Assembly: GCF_003148475.1 (NCBI RefSeq)
Contig: NZ_QGGG01000005.1
Location: 246,497-310,496 of the forward strand
Reading direction: 5' to 3'
From: Pseudaminobacter salicylatoxidans
GTDB taxonomy: Bacteria > Pseudomonadota > Alphaproteobacteria > Rhizobiales > Rhizobiaceae
Length of the DNA: 64,000 nucleotides
Part shown: positions 55,107-63,739 of the stretch, in pieces
Layout: every line of letters begins with the position of its first letter
Numbering within the stretch: the first letter of the stretch is position 1
Notes under the pieces: generated by a model
Databases searched by the model: none
What the model was told of the DNA's origin: nothing
The model's input: the letters and a program-made list of their open reading frames with translations, nothing else
Translations under genes and position numbers: made by a program

Positions 55107-55868
55107 TCAAACGCTCCGCCAGGGCAGGAGCAACCTTTCAACCAATGTGACCAGACCGCTCAGCACCACCCCGATCATGGATGCGACCATGAGGATGGCG
55201 AAAAGCAGCGGCGTGTTGGAACTGTCCATGGCGCGCAGCACGAGATAGCCAAGCCCGCTCTGGGAATTGAGCCATTCGACGACGATCACGACGGTGACGG
55301 CGACGACGGCGGTGATCCTGAAACCCGAAAAGATGTAGGGTGCAGCCGAGGGCAGCTCGAATTTGGTGAAGGTCTGCCACCAGGACGCCCCCATCGAGCG
55401 GCTGAGATAATATTGGCGCTTGTCAATCGCGCGAAATCCGGTGGCACTGTCGACCAGCACCGGGAAGAACGTGATCAGCGCCGTCAGCAGGATTTTTGGG
55501 AAGTCGGCAAAGCCGAACCAGACCAGCAGCAGCGGCGCCAAGGTGATCTTGGGCATGCCCTGAATGAAGACGACGATCGGATAGAGAATCTGGTCGGCGA
55601 GACGGAAGCGGGCGATGAGATAGGCGAGAATGATGCCCGGAATGGCTCCGGCGACGAATCCGTACAGGATAAGTTTAGTCGTGATCAGGCCATGAAGGGC
55701 GAGCCGTTCGTGGTCGATGACCAGTTGCGTGAGGAACGCGCCGGGTGCTGGCAGGATGAAACTGGGCACCGCAAACCAGCGGACGAGGATTTCCCAGATC
55801 AGAAGCAATCCGGCAAACCAGATGATCGGTTCTGCGATCCTGCGGGCGGATGAGATGGGGTTCTTCAA
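55107..55868 (-). CDS. ABC transporter permease (BPD type), second
   Basis: 253 residues, about six helices, with the EAA region YYLSRSMGASWWQTFTKFEL then PSAAPYIFSGFRI. Homologous to, but clearly different from, the permease at 53153. Its start overlaps the IclR gene's end by four bases, so regulator and transporter are one transcript. Confidence 0.88.
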   Translation of the reverse strand: MKNPISSARRIAEPIIWFAGLLLIWEILVRWFAVPSFILPAPGAFLTQLVIDHERLALHGLITTKLILYGFVAGAIPGIILAYLIARFRLADQILYPIVVFIQGMPKITLAPLLLVWFGFADFPKILLTALITFFPVLVDSATGFRAIDKRQYYLSRSMGASWWQTFTKFELPSAAPYIFSGFRITAVVAVTVVIVVEWLNSQSGLGYLVLRAMDSSNTPLLFAILMVASMIGVVLSGLVTLVERLLLPWRSV

Positions 55869-56686
55869 GGCGCTGGCCTCTCATTGACGCCCACTACATT
55901 GGCGCGCTGTCGTGAACGGACGGCCCAGATGGCGGCGATGTCCTGCGCTGCCTTGTGCAGGGCCGCGACGAGGGTGTCGTAGCGTTCGGGGGCAATTCTG
56001 ATGGCGGGACCGGCGACGCTGATGGTTCCGGCGACGGGCGCATCGGGAAGCGGGCTGGCGAAAAACGGAACGGCAAGCGCCGCCGTGCCTTGTTCGGCTT
56101 CTTCGAGCGAAAGACCATAGCCGCGCTCGCGCGCGACCCGCAGCCGATCCCGCAGCTCGTCGATGGTGCGCGCGCTGTTCGGCCCCAGTGGGCGGTTGGC
56201 CTGAAAGCCGCGCGCAAACACGATGCGCACCGCTTCGTCTTCCGGCAAGGTCGACAGCCAGGCCTTGCCGTTTGCTGTAGCATGAAGGACGATTTCCTGA
56301 CCCATATCCGGGTCGTAGCGCAGCCCCGACGTCGCGCCCTGGGCACGGGCGACCCAGACGAGGTCTTCGCCCTCGACGATGGCAAGGCGGCAATATTCGC
56401 ATGTCTCGCGCGCCAGATTGTCGAGCACGGCCTGTACGATATCGGGCACCGCGCGCGCATCGAGATTACGAAATGCGAGCGTGCTCATGCGCAGCGACAA
56501 CGAATATTTCTGGCTGAGCGGATCCTGAACGACCCAACCATGGTTCAATAGCGTAACGACCAGCCGGTGAACGGCACTGGCCGGCATATCGAGACGGACA
56601 GCAAGTTCTGTCACCTCGACGGATTCACGCTCGTTGGCGAGGGCTTCGAGCAGGCCCAGGCATCGGCTTACGGCTGCAACGGTCAA
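55865..56686 (-). CDS. IclR-family transcriptional regulator
   Basis: 273 residues. N-terminal winged HTH (VTELAVRLDMPASAVHRLVV) and the IclR effector domain from about residue 80 (ETCEYCRLAIVEGEDLVWVA; LHATANGKAWLSTLP; GYGLSLEEAEQGTAALAVPF). TTG start at 56686 with AGGAGG eight bases upstream. It heads the long minus-strand transcript 56686-50639. A strong inverted repeat lies 37-60 bases before the start, and a near copy sits at the other end of the cluster, so it likely controls all of it. Confidence 0.9.
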   Translation of the reverse strand: MTVAAVSRCLGLLEALANERESVEVTELAVRLDMPASAVHRLVVTLLNHGWVVQDPLSQKYSLSLRMSTLAFRNLDARAVPDIVQAVLDNLARETCEYCRLAIVEGEDLVWVARAQGATSGLRYDPDMGQEIVLHATANGKAWLSTLPEDEAVRIVFARGFQANRPLGPNSARTIDELRDRLRVARERGYGLSLEEAEQGTAALAVPFFASPLPDAPVAGTISVAGPAIRIAPERYDTLVAALHKAAQDIAAIWAVRSRQRANVVGVNERPAP

Positions 56687-56722
56687 ATTCGGATCCTCCT
56701 GAACGGAGTTCTAGAGCAATTG

Positions 56723-56746
56723 ATTCCAAGTTGGAATAGCATTCCA
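56723..56746. promoter_or_regulatory. Candidate IclR-regulator operator (copy 2)
   Basis: Contains the perfect 15-bp repeat ATTCCAA-G-TTGGAAT (56723-56737), overlapping a second one TGGAAT-AGC-ATTCCA (56732-56746). The half-site TGGAA/TTCCA recalls the known E. coli IclR box. It lies just before the IclR gene; a 20-of-24 match is at 47800-47823. Confidence 0.75.
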
Positions 56747-56994
56747 TTTTTATGTTAGTTGATTGGCGTGCGGAAACCCGTCTTATCAGGGCGACGGCTG
56801 TTTTTGTTCGCTGCGATAACCGCTTCGAGGTTCAGGAGTTTGCAGGGCGTCCACGGATTGGGTTCGGTTCATGGACTGCGTCGAGCTGCTCGAGGATCTT
56901 AGAGTGATCCTTCTTGGGCACCCTCGCCTCCGTCAACCGCTTCTACCAAAAAGCAATGCATCGAACTTCGGGTTCAGGTGACTAGCAACTGTGT
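56747..56994. other. Intergenic region before the IS110-type remnant
   Basis: No gene recognised. It lies between the IclR promoter and transposase debris, and probably includes more of the old mobile element, but I cannot identify an end. Confidence 0.3.
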
Positions 56995-57093
56995 TTATGA
57001 GACGATTTTAGGCTGCCATGGTCTGCCCGTTTTGAGGATGGCGTTTGCGATGATGACGAGCCTGCGCGCGATGGCCACGATGACGAGGCCGCC
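56995..57093 (-). pseudogene. C-terminal scrap of an IS110-type transposase
   Basis: Minus-strand frame ending at TAA (56997-56995) reads LVIVAIARRLVIIANAILKT then GRPWQPKIVS, the conserved tail of IS110/IS1111 transposases (ARKLLxxxNAILRDGRPW). Only about 30 codons remain and it runs straight into the E1 fragment, suggesting the element destroyed the front of that gene. Confidence 0.6.
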
Positions 57094-57528
57094 AGATTAC
57101 TCAAGGAAGACTGGGGCGTGGGCTCGGATGTCTTCTCCGCCACCAGCTTCTCGGAGTTGGCGAGGGACGCACGTGAGGTCGAACGCCACAACCGTCTCAA
57201 TCCGTTCGAGGAGCCGCAGGCGAGCCATTAGGCCGCTACCTTGCCGGGCGACGTACCGGTCATCGTCGCCTCCGACTATGTGCGGGCCTGGCCACAGCTC
57301 ATCGCGTCCTATGTCGATGCGCCCTTCACCGCACTCGGCACGGACGGCTTCGGTCGCTCCGACACCCGCACGGCGTTGCGGGTCTTTTTCGAGGTGGACC
57401 GCCACCAGATCGTTCTGGCGGCGCTTTCGGCGCTTGTGAAGGCCGGAACGCTTCCTCGCGAGACGACGGCGGAAGCGATCGCCCGCTACGGCATAGCATC
57501 CGCCGCGCCCGCGCCCTGGACCGTCTGA
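57090..57528 (+). pseudogene. aceE: 3' remnant of pyruvate dehydrogenase E1 (homodimeric type)
   Basis: Frame reads LLKEDWGVGSDVFSATSFSE, ERHNRLNPFEEPQASH, an in-frame TAG at 57229-57231, then LPGDVPVIVASDYVRAWPQL and ALGTDGFGRSDTRTALRVFF, which is the C-terminal ~145 residues of an AceE-type E1 (about 890 in full). The rest is missing and the stop codon breaks what is left. Followed 25 bases later by the E2 gene, the normal operon order. Confidence 0.75.
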
Positions 57529-57553
57529 ACCACATTTTACGCAAGGCTGGCAA

Positions 57554-58831
57554 ATGAGCAATCTGACAGACATCTTCCTGCCGGATATCGGCGATTACAG
57601 GGACGTCCCGGTCGTTGAGATCTATGTGAAGCCCGGCGACACCGTCGCGGCCGACGATCCGCTGATCAGCATTGAGTCCGACAAGGCGACGATGGAGGTT
57701 CCGGCGCCCGCTGCCGGCACGGTGCAGGAGCTGATGGTCGAGATCGGCACCCGCATCTCGCAAGGGTCGCTCATAATGATCCTCGCATCAGCGGGAGAAA
57801 AGGCCGCGCCTCCCACGCCCGTGCCGCACACACTGATCCCGACCCCGGCACCCGCTCCTGCCCCCGTTGAACCCCGAGCGCCCGCGCCGGCTAGAAAGCC
57901 TGCTTCCACCGCTCCTCAGCAGCAGCTCGTTGGCGGCAGCGCCCATGCCACGCCTTCCGTGCGGGCGCTGGCGTGCGAATTGGGCGTCGACCTTGCCTCG
58001 ATCAGGCCGAGCGGCCCGAAGGGTCGTATTCTGCGCGAGGACGTCACGGCCCATGTGAAGCAGGCGCTGGCATCGCCGGTCGCCGGCGGGGAGTTGGTAT
58101 CGCCGCGGACCTGCCGCCCTGGCCCGCAGTCGATTACGAAAAATTCGGGCCGGTCGCGCGGGAGCATCTGTCGCGCATCCAGAAGATTTCTGGCGCCAGC
58201 CTCGCCCGCAACTGGCTGAGGATCCCTCATGTCACCAATTCGACAAAGCCGACGTGAGCGACATTGAGGCCTTCCGACAGGCGCTCAACAGGGATGCCGC
58301 ATCCGGTGCCAAGCTGACCATGGTTGCCTTCCTCATCAAGGCGTCGGCGCTGGCGTTGCGGGCGTTCCCGCGCTTCAACGCCTCGCTCGACGGCGGCGAG
58401 TTGGTCGTGAAGGATTACGTCCATATCGGTTTTGCCGCCGACACGCCGAAGGGGCTGATGGTGCCGGTCATCCGCGACTGCGACCGCAAGGGCCTGATGG
58501 AGATCGCCGCCGAGATGCACTTGTTGGCCGACAAGGCCCGCGCCGGCTCGCTCGCCGCCACCGACATGCAGGGCGGCTGCTTCTCCGTCTCCTCGCTGGG
58601 TGGCGTCGGGGGGCAGGCTTCACGCCCATCATCAACGCGCCGGAAGTGGCGATTCTGGGGGCCGGCCGCTCGGCCATGGAGGCTGTATGGGACGGCGCGG
58701 CCTTCCAGCCCCGGCTTGTGCTGCCGGTCAGCCTGTCCTGGGATCACCGCGTGGTGGACGGCGTGGCCGCCGCCCGCTTCCTTGGCCATATCGCGACCAC
58801 CCTGGCCGATTTCCGCCGCGCGGCGCTGTGA
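57554..58831 (+). pseudogene. aceF: Dihydrolipoamide acyltransferase E2, three frameshifts
   Basis: Frame 1 codes the lipoyl domain (VEIYVKPGDTVAADDPL, lipoylated Lys in IESDKATMEV), a Pro/Ala linker and the peripheral subunit-binding domain (TPSVRALACELGVDLASIR). It then shifts near 58090 (GIAADLPPWPAVDYEKFGPV), near 58230 ([35 protein letters not shown]) and near 58605 ([19 protein letters not shown]). The catalytic SWDHRVVDG is intact in the last frame. Each part is normal, so decay is recent or the breaks are sequencing errors. Confidence 0.78.
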
Positions 58832-58838
58832 GGACATG

Positions 58839-60535
58839 ATGGCGAACATCATCGAGATACGCATCCCCGATATCGGCGACTTCGCCGACGTGCCGGTGAT
58901 CGAGGCGCTGGTGAAGCCCGGCGACGAGGTCGCCGTCGAGCAATTGCTGCTGACGCTTGAATCCGACAAGGCCACGATCGAAGTGCCGTCACCCTTCGCG
59001 GGACGCATCGAGACGCTCATGGTCGGCGTCGGCGACCGCGTCTCGAAAGAAGCCTGGTCGGCACCATCGCCGTGGCGGTGGAAGCGTCACCCCAGCCCGC
59101 ACCGTCCGGCGCCGCAAACGTCACTGGCGAGGGCGCGGAATTCGACCTTGCGATTATCGGCGGCGGGCCGGGTGGCTATTCAGCGGCGTTCCGGGCCGCC
59201 GATCTGGGCTTGCGCGTCGCCCTGATCGAAAAGCATGCGACACTTGGCGGCGTATGTCTCAATGTCGGCTGCATACCCTCCAAGGCGCTGCTGCATGTCG
59301 CCGCCGTCAAGGAGGAGGCCCGGCGGCTGGCAATGCACGGAGTGACCCTCGGCGAGCCGACACTCGATCTTGACAAGCTGAAAGATTTCAAGAGCGCGAC
59401 CATCGGCTGGCTCACTGGCGGGTTGGCACAGATGGCACGACAGCGCAAGGTCGAGGTAATCCACGGCACTGCGGCCTTCTCCTCGCCCGATGGTCTCGGC
59501 GTTGCCGCCGGGAGAGGCCACCGCACCGTCGGTTTCCGACATTGCATCATCGCCGTGGGCTCATCATCGATAAGGCTGCCTTTCCTGCCAGAGGACCCGC
59601 GCATCGTCGATTCCACCGGCGCGCTGGAACTGCCCTTCATCCTAGAGCGCATGCTGGTGATCGGCGGTGGAATCATCGGTCTCGAAATGGCGACCGTCTA
59701 CAGCGCGCTGGGCGCGAAGGTCGATGTGGTCGAAAGACTCGATGGCCTGCTCACCGGCGTCGACCGCGACGCCGTGGAGATATGGCAAACGGAGAACGCC
59801 CATCGCTTCGGTGACATCTTTCTCGAGGCGAGCCTCGAAAATGCCGTCGCCGGATCGGACGGGATTACCGTCACCATCGCCGGCTCGCCGCCGGTCGAAC
59901 GCTGCTACGACCTCGTGCTTCAGGCCGCAGGTCGCAGGCCCAATGGCGCGGCGCTCGGGTTAGAGATGGCCGGCATCGAACCCGACGCGCGCGGATTCAT
60001 CGCCGCCGACAGCCAGATGCGTACGAGCGTGCCGCACATCTTCGCCGTTGGCGACATTACCGGTGAGCCGATGCTGGCGCACAAGGCGGTTCATGAGGGC
60101 CATGTGGCGGCTGAAGCCGTCGCCGGCATGAAAAGCCATTTCGACGTCTCGGTGATTCCTTCCGTCGCCTATACCGATCCCGAGATCGCCTGGGTCGGCA
60201 TCACCGAGGATGCAGCGAAAGCGGCAGGCCGCAAGGTCAGGGTCGGGAAATTCCCGTGGGCGGCATCCGGCCGCGCCATTGCCAACGGCGCGGCTTACGG
60301 TACGACCAGGCTGGTTTTCGACCAGGAGACGCTTCGCGTGATCGGCGGCGTTATTGTCGGCCCGAACGCTGGTGACATGATCGGCGAGATCTGCCTCGCT
60401 ATCGAGATGGGCGCCGATGCGGTCGATATCGGCCGGACCATCCACCCCCACCCGACGCTGGGCGAGACGATCGGCCTCGCGACTGAAATGTCTGAAGGCG
60501 TGTGCACTGACCTGCCGCCTGCAGTCAAAGTGTGA
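58839..60535 (+). pseudogene. lpd: Lipoyl-domain dihydrolipoamide dehydrogenase E3, one frameshift
   Basis: The N-terminal lipoyl domain (PVIEALVKPGDEVAVEQLLL, LESDKATIEVPSP) is followed by a missing base near 59050: VSKEAWSAP should be VSKGSLVGTIAVAVEASP. The E3 part is complete in the next frame (59072-60535): FAD loop IIGGGPGGYSAAFRAADLG, redox disulfide GGVCLNVGCIPSKALLH, NAD loop VIGGGIIGLEMATVYSALG, and the His/Glu pair HPHPTLGE. A GTG at 59072 could give a free E3 of 487 residues, so activity may survive. Confidence 0.75.
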
Positions 60536-60691
60536 TTTTTCATGAACTGTTTCTGTGGGTGTGAAGCATGCGCCCAGTGCCACCTGTGATCATCTTGTCA
60601 ATGATCATACGTGTTCGCAACACGCAGCGTATGAGCCATCCCGATCTGTCTGCCTTCCGTGGTTCCCAGCCATCAAGCCGGAGGATACGCC

Positions 60692-60850
60692 ATGAGCGGA
60701 TCATCGACATCACTCCGAGCGGCTTACGCTTCATTCCGTGGTCGATATCAGGATCGCCGCAAACAGAGATCGGAAGGTCGGGCGGCCAAGCTAACTCGCG
60801 TCTTCGCAATCACGGAAGGCGATGCGGGCACTGGCTCGGGCAAACCTTAA
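60692..60850 (+). CDS. Possible small protein (52 residues)
   Basis: ATG preceded by GGAGG at eight bases. The product is basic (SFRGRYQDRRKQRSEGRAAK) and hydrophilic, with no membrane helix or known motif. The good ribosome site is the only support; chance is possible. Confidence 0.3.
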   Translation: MSGSSTSLRAAYASFRGRYQDRRKQRSEGRAAKLTRVFAITEGDAGTGSGKP

Positions 60851-61118
60851 CGCGCATCGCGCAGCGCAATCCTCCGATGAACATGGCCCATGTGATGATC
60901 GAGGACCGAAGTTCGGCCTTTTTCTGTTCGGGTGTGCGGTGATCCTTGTCAGGCTCAGTCACTTGGCATCTCCTGTCAGTGGCTGGGTCGATGAGGAGGC
61001 CATACCGGGTCCCTGCTTATTAGCCAAGGGGCGGGAGGCCGCAACCTCCGGCGCCCTCGCCATACTGGTATCGCGAAAGAGCGGGTCTTTACAGCTGCGC
61101 CCAGATGGCCATAGTGGC

Positions 61119-61148
61119 CCTAAAGCTCTGCAAGGACAGAGCTTTAGG
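61119..61148. promoter_or_regulatory. Perfect hairpin in the leader of the rhodanese gene
   Basis: CCTAAAGCTCTG and CAGAGCTTTAGG pair over 12 bp around the loop CAAGGA. It ends ten bases before the GGAGG ribosome site of the gene at 61169. No T-run follows, so it is more likely a leader element or operator than a terminator. Confidence 0.5.
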
Positions 61149-61168
61149 CTTTGGTGCCGGAGGCATAG

Positions 61169-61774
61169 ATGTTGCGGCGGGCTGTTTTGGTAAGCGCTTT
61201 TTGGTTGGTCGGTGGGCTTGCCACTGCATTTGGCTCTGATGCCGTTGTGAAGATCAGTCCCGACATCGCGAGCGTTGTTGTCGAAACCCCCGATGGACCA
61301 GTGACGATCGAGCGAATTCAGGACGTCAATAACGAGGTCACAGGTTATTTCGCGCAAACCTCACGCGAATGTCCGCCCTTCTGCATTCAGCCAGCAAGTG
61401 CTGCGGAAGGGGTGTCGACGATCGGTGAATTGGAGATGATCGATCTGCTCCGCGACAAGGACGCTGTCGTGGTCGATGCCCGCACAATCGAGTGGCATGC
61501 TGAAGAGACGATCCCCGGTTCCGTTCATATTCCATACACTGAAGTGGCAGGGCGGCTGGACGAGCTTGGCTGCGTGAAAGATGCAGAAGCCTGGGATTGC
61601 AAGGACGCACGCCGCGTTGCTTTGTATTGCAACGGCCTGTGGTGCGGCCAGTCACCCACGGCGATCCGCGCCATGATTCGGGAGGGGTATCCTTCTGATC
61701 GCATTTTCTATTACCGGGGTGGGATGCAGTCGTGGAAAATACTCGGGCTCACGACGGTTCAGGGCGGCCTGTAG
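61169..61774 (+). CDS. Exported rhodanese-like protein
   Basis: 201 residues with a signal peptide (VLVSAFWLVGGLATAFG, about 22 residues). The rhodanese domain spans about 85-195: VVVDARTIEWHAEETIPGSV, IPYTEVA, and the active-site loop YCNGLWCGQSPTAIRAM with the catalytic Cys. A separate CPPFC pair near residue 70 is unusual and may form a disulfide or bind metal. Probably periplasmic sulfurtransferase or sulfur-compound binder. Monocistronic, between a leader hairpin and a strong terminator. Confidence 0.85.
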   Translation: MLRRAVLVSAFWLVGGLATAFGSDAVVKISPDIASVVVETPDGPVTIERIQDVNNEVTGYFAQTSRECPPFCIQPASAAEGVSTIGELEMIDLLRDKDAVVVDARTIEWHAEETIPGSVHIPYTEVAGRLDELGCVKDAEAWDCKDARRVALYCNGLWCGQSPTAIRAMIREGYPSDRIFYYRGGMQSWKILGLTTVQGGL

Positions 61775-61824
61775 TAGCAATCGCCTGCATCACGGCTGCT
61801 CGTCCTGATAGCCGTCTATAGCCC

Positions 61825-61856
61825 AAACGCCCGAGATTATAGTTTTCGGGCGTTTT
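61825..61856 (+). terminator. Rho-independent terminator
   Basis: Stem AAACGCCCGA / TCGGGCGTTT (10 bp) followed by T-rich TTTTG, 50 bases after the rhodanese gene stop. Confidence 0.78.
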
Positions 61857-61862
61857 GTATAA

Positions 61863-62187
61863 TCAGGTTACGACCCTACGCCGGCCGAGATAAGCGGCGC
61901 CGGGGTTCGATTTCGGCACCATTCCCACGGCACATGCCACGCCTGGAACGCCGTGCGCGTCGAGAAAGTCGGCCAGGGCCAGCGCAGCTTTCTGGCCACA
62001 GCGGTATTTCTTGCCCTCGGCAACAAGGCAAAGCTGCCCACTTTCCGGCGCGCCGATGCCGTTGATCGGCGCAGCATCGGCCGGCCTATCCCGTCCAGGA
62101 CCGCCGCAATAGACAATAACAGGCGGCTCTGTCGCGTATCCTTCAAAACCCGAGCCAGACGGGAAAGCTCCGACGCCAAATAGTCAT
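61863..62187 (-). pseudogene. Remnant of a thermonuclease-family gene
   Basis: An ATG at 62187 with GGGGAGG upstream starts MTIWRRSFPVWLGF and stops; the neighbouring frame then carries EGYATEPPVIVYC and INGIGAPESGQLCLVAEGKK, YRCGQKAALALADFLDAHGV, which resembles exported nuclease (SNase-like) proteins, ending at 61863. At least one frameshift separates start and body, and the C-terminal catalytic part is short. So a decayed gene is likely. Confidence 0.45.
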
Positions 62188-62459
62188 CCCGCAACCTCCC
62201 CGCTGATCCCACCGCCGTATCTCCTTCGGCAAAACGGAATTACGACACGCAAAGCTCGCAAAATCACAAAAGAGTCACCGCCCGAGACCGCTGCTATAAA
62301 ATCTCTCTTGCCACTTACTCCATATCCGGCGCCCGCCAGAAATGACAGCGTCACCAGTTGGCCTTACTCGCCCAGCCTCGGCTCCACGCGATGACGCCAG
62401 CATGCTTCGCGCCGTCGATTGAGCGGCAGAGGATTAGGGAAGAATCGTCGGAAAGCGGG
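62188..62459. other. Intergenic, nothing recognised
   Basis: 272 bases between the nuclease remnant and the methyltransferase gene end. No frame or structure worth naming. Confidence 0.3.
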
Positions 62460-63218
62460 TCAACGGCCCGCGTGGGTCATAACCGACTGCAATCTGTTAT
62501 TCAAAAAAGCCAGAGTGAAGCTGCTACGTGTGCGGGTAGCTCCGGCCTCCTGAATTTCTATTTTTAGCTTCCGGCCGAGGAGTTCTGCACTGCTCAAGCG
62601 AACTCTTTTGCCGTCCAGCCACGCATCCCCGGAAACCTCCTGATACGATTGCTGAAGGTCAATGCGATACTGCCTGCCGGCTCGCTCCCATTCCCAAATG
62701 CCCTCGACCTGTGCCGGTACAATCCATTTGTAGATGTTGACGCCACCGATCTTGCGGCATTCATCTGCCTTCCAGTCACCCATGTCGAATGCATGCGAAA
62801 CGACCCGTGTTCCCGCGCGTAACTCGCTCAAGATGCGCGGCCTCAACTGCACATTGATTGACTGTAGGAGATATAGCGTGACGGCAGTGGCTTCACTGAA
62901 TTCCGCTGCAAAGATGTCGTCTTCAATAAATTCGACAATATCCTCGACCTGGGACCATCCCGCATACTCCACCGCCTCGGCGATTCTCTGGGGGTCGATA
63001 TCGATGCCGATACCCCGCGTACCCCATTGTTTTGCGGCAGAAACCAGGATTCGCCCGTCGCCTGAGCCAAGATCGTATAGCACATCTTTTGGCCCAACGT
63101 TGGCCATCTCCAACATTGCGTCCACAACGTTCTCGTCGGAGGGGACAAAAGGAACGTCGAGATACATCCCTGCGTTTGAGGAGTAATTTTCAATGTCGTC
63201 GAGAAAGCGGCTAAACAA
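62460..63218 (-). CDS. Class I SAM-dependent methyltransferase
   Basis: 252 residues. After the lead MYLDVPFVPSDENVVDAMLE the SAM loop VLYDLGSGDGRILVSAAK is near residue 47, then GIGIDIDPQRIAEA and VEFIEDDIFAAEF. Methylation target unknown; the fold resembles small DOT1-like or protein-lysine methyltransferases. The C-terminal 90 residues (about 160-252) form an unassigned beta-rich tail. TTG start at 63218; an internal ATG at 63167 would start exactly at MYLDVPF. Confidence 0.75.
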   Translation of the reverse strand: MFSRFLDDIENYSSNAGMYLDVPFVPSDENVVDAMLEMANVGPKDVLYDLGSGDGRILVSAAKQWGTRGIGIDIDPQRIAEAVEYAGWSQVEDIVEFIEDDIFAAEFSEATAVTLYLLQSINVQLRPRILSELRAGTRVVSHAFDMGDWKADECRKIGGVNIYKWIVPAQVEGIWEWERAGRQYRIDLQQSYQEVSGDAWLDGKRVRLSSAELLGRKLKIEIQEAGATRTRSSFTLAFLNNRLQSVMTHAGR

Positions 63219-63247
63219 AATTCAATCCTAGTATCCTTCGGCCACGG

Positions 63248-63739
63248 CTACGAGGTGCACCTGTACAAGTCAAAGCACCTGCTGTCTATCGATGGAGTCG
63301 CGGCGGCATCAAGGACTGGCTCCGCATCATTCTTCGAACCTGGCAGTAATGCTATTTTAGTTCGATTGCGTCCGGCAAGTTTGGCATCGTAAAGCAGCCT
63401 GTCGGCTTGTTCGTAGAGGCCTGCGAACTCCGCATCAGCATTTGGCGACGCATTCGTCATGCCCATGCTGGCGGTTACAGGGCCCGGAACAGCGTTGGCA
63501 ACGATAGCGGGGATCGCCTGGCGCTGACGCTCTGCCTGAGCTTGAGCTTCTTCTCCGCCGACAAGCTGTACGATTTCTTCTCCGCCGTGGCGGAACATAT
63601 GAACCTGCGGGTCAGCCTGGAACACTTCGGCTACGTCATCCAGATCAACGTCATTGATGGCGGATCGCGGAGAATGACTGCAAGGTCCGAAGAGACCAGG
63701 ATAGTCAGCAGCAAAGAGATCGTAAGCATGGAATGTCAC
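63248..63739 (-). pseudogene. Truncated GGDEF (diguanylate cyclase) domain
   Basis: 163-codon frame. The C-terminal half of a GGDEF domain is readable: QVHMFRHGGEEIVQLVGGEE (motif GGEEI instead of GGDEF/GGEEF), VTASMGMTNASP and AGLYEQADRLLYDAKLAGRN. The N-terminal half of the domain and any sensor are absent, and the lead (MTFHAYDLFAADYP) does not match. It is most likely a relic and inactive. Confidence 0.6.

Larger units (their letters stand above)
60536..61168. other. Mostly non-coding stretch with one possible tiny gene
   Basis: 633 bases. Apart from the small frame at 60692-60850 and the hairpin at 61119-61148, I see no gene or RNA. A TGATCA repeat pair occurs near 60588-60607. Confidence 0.35.

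Noticed and set aside
57554..59071. Programmed frameshifting in E2 and E3
   Set aside because: The four breaks lack a shared slippery sequence and the E1 gene is also destroyed, so decay or sequencing error is simpler.
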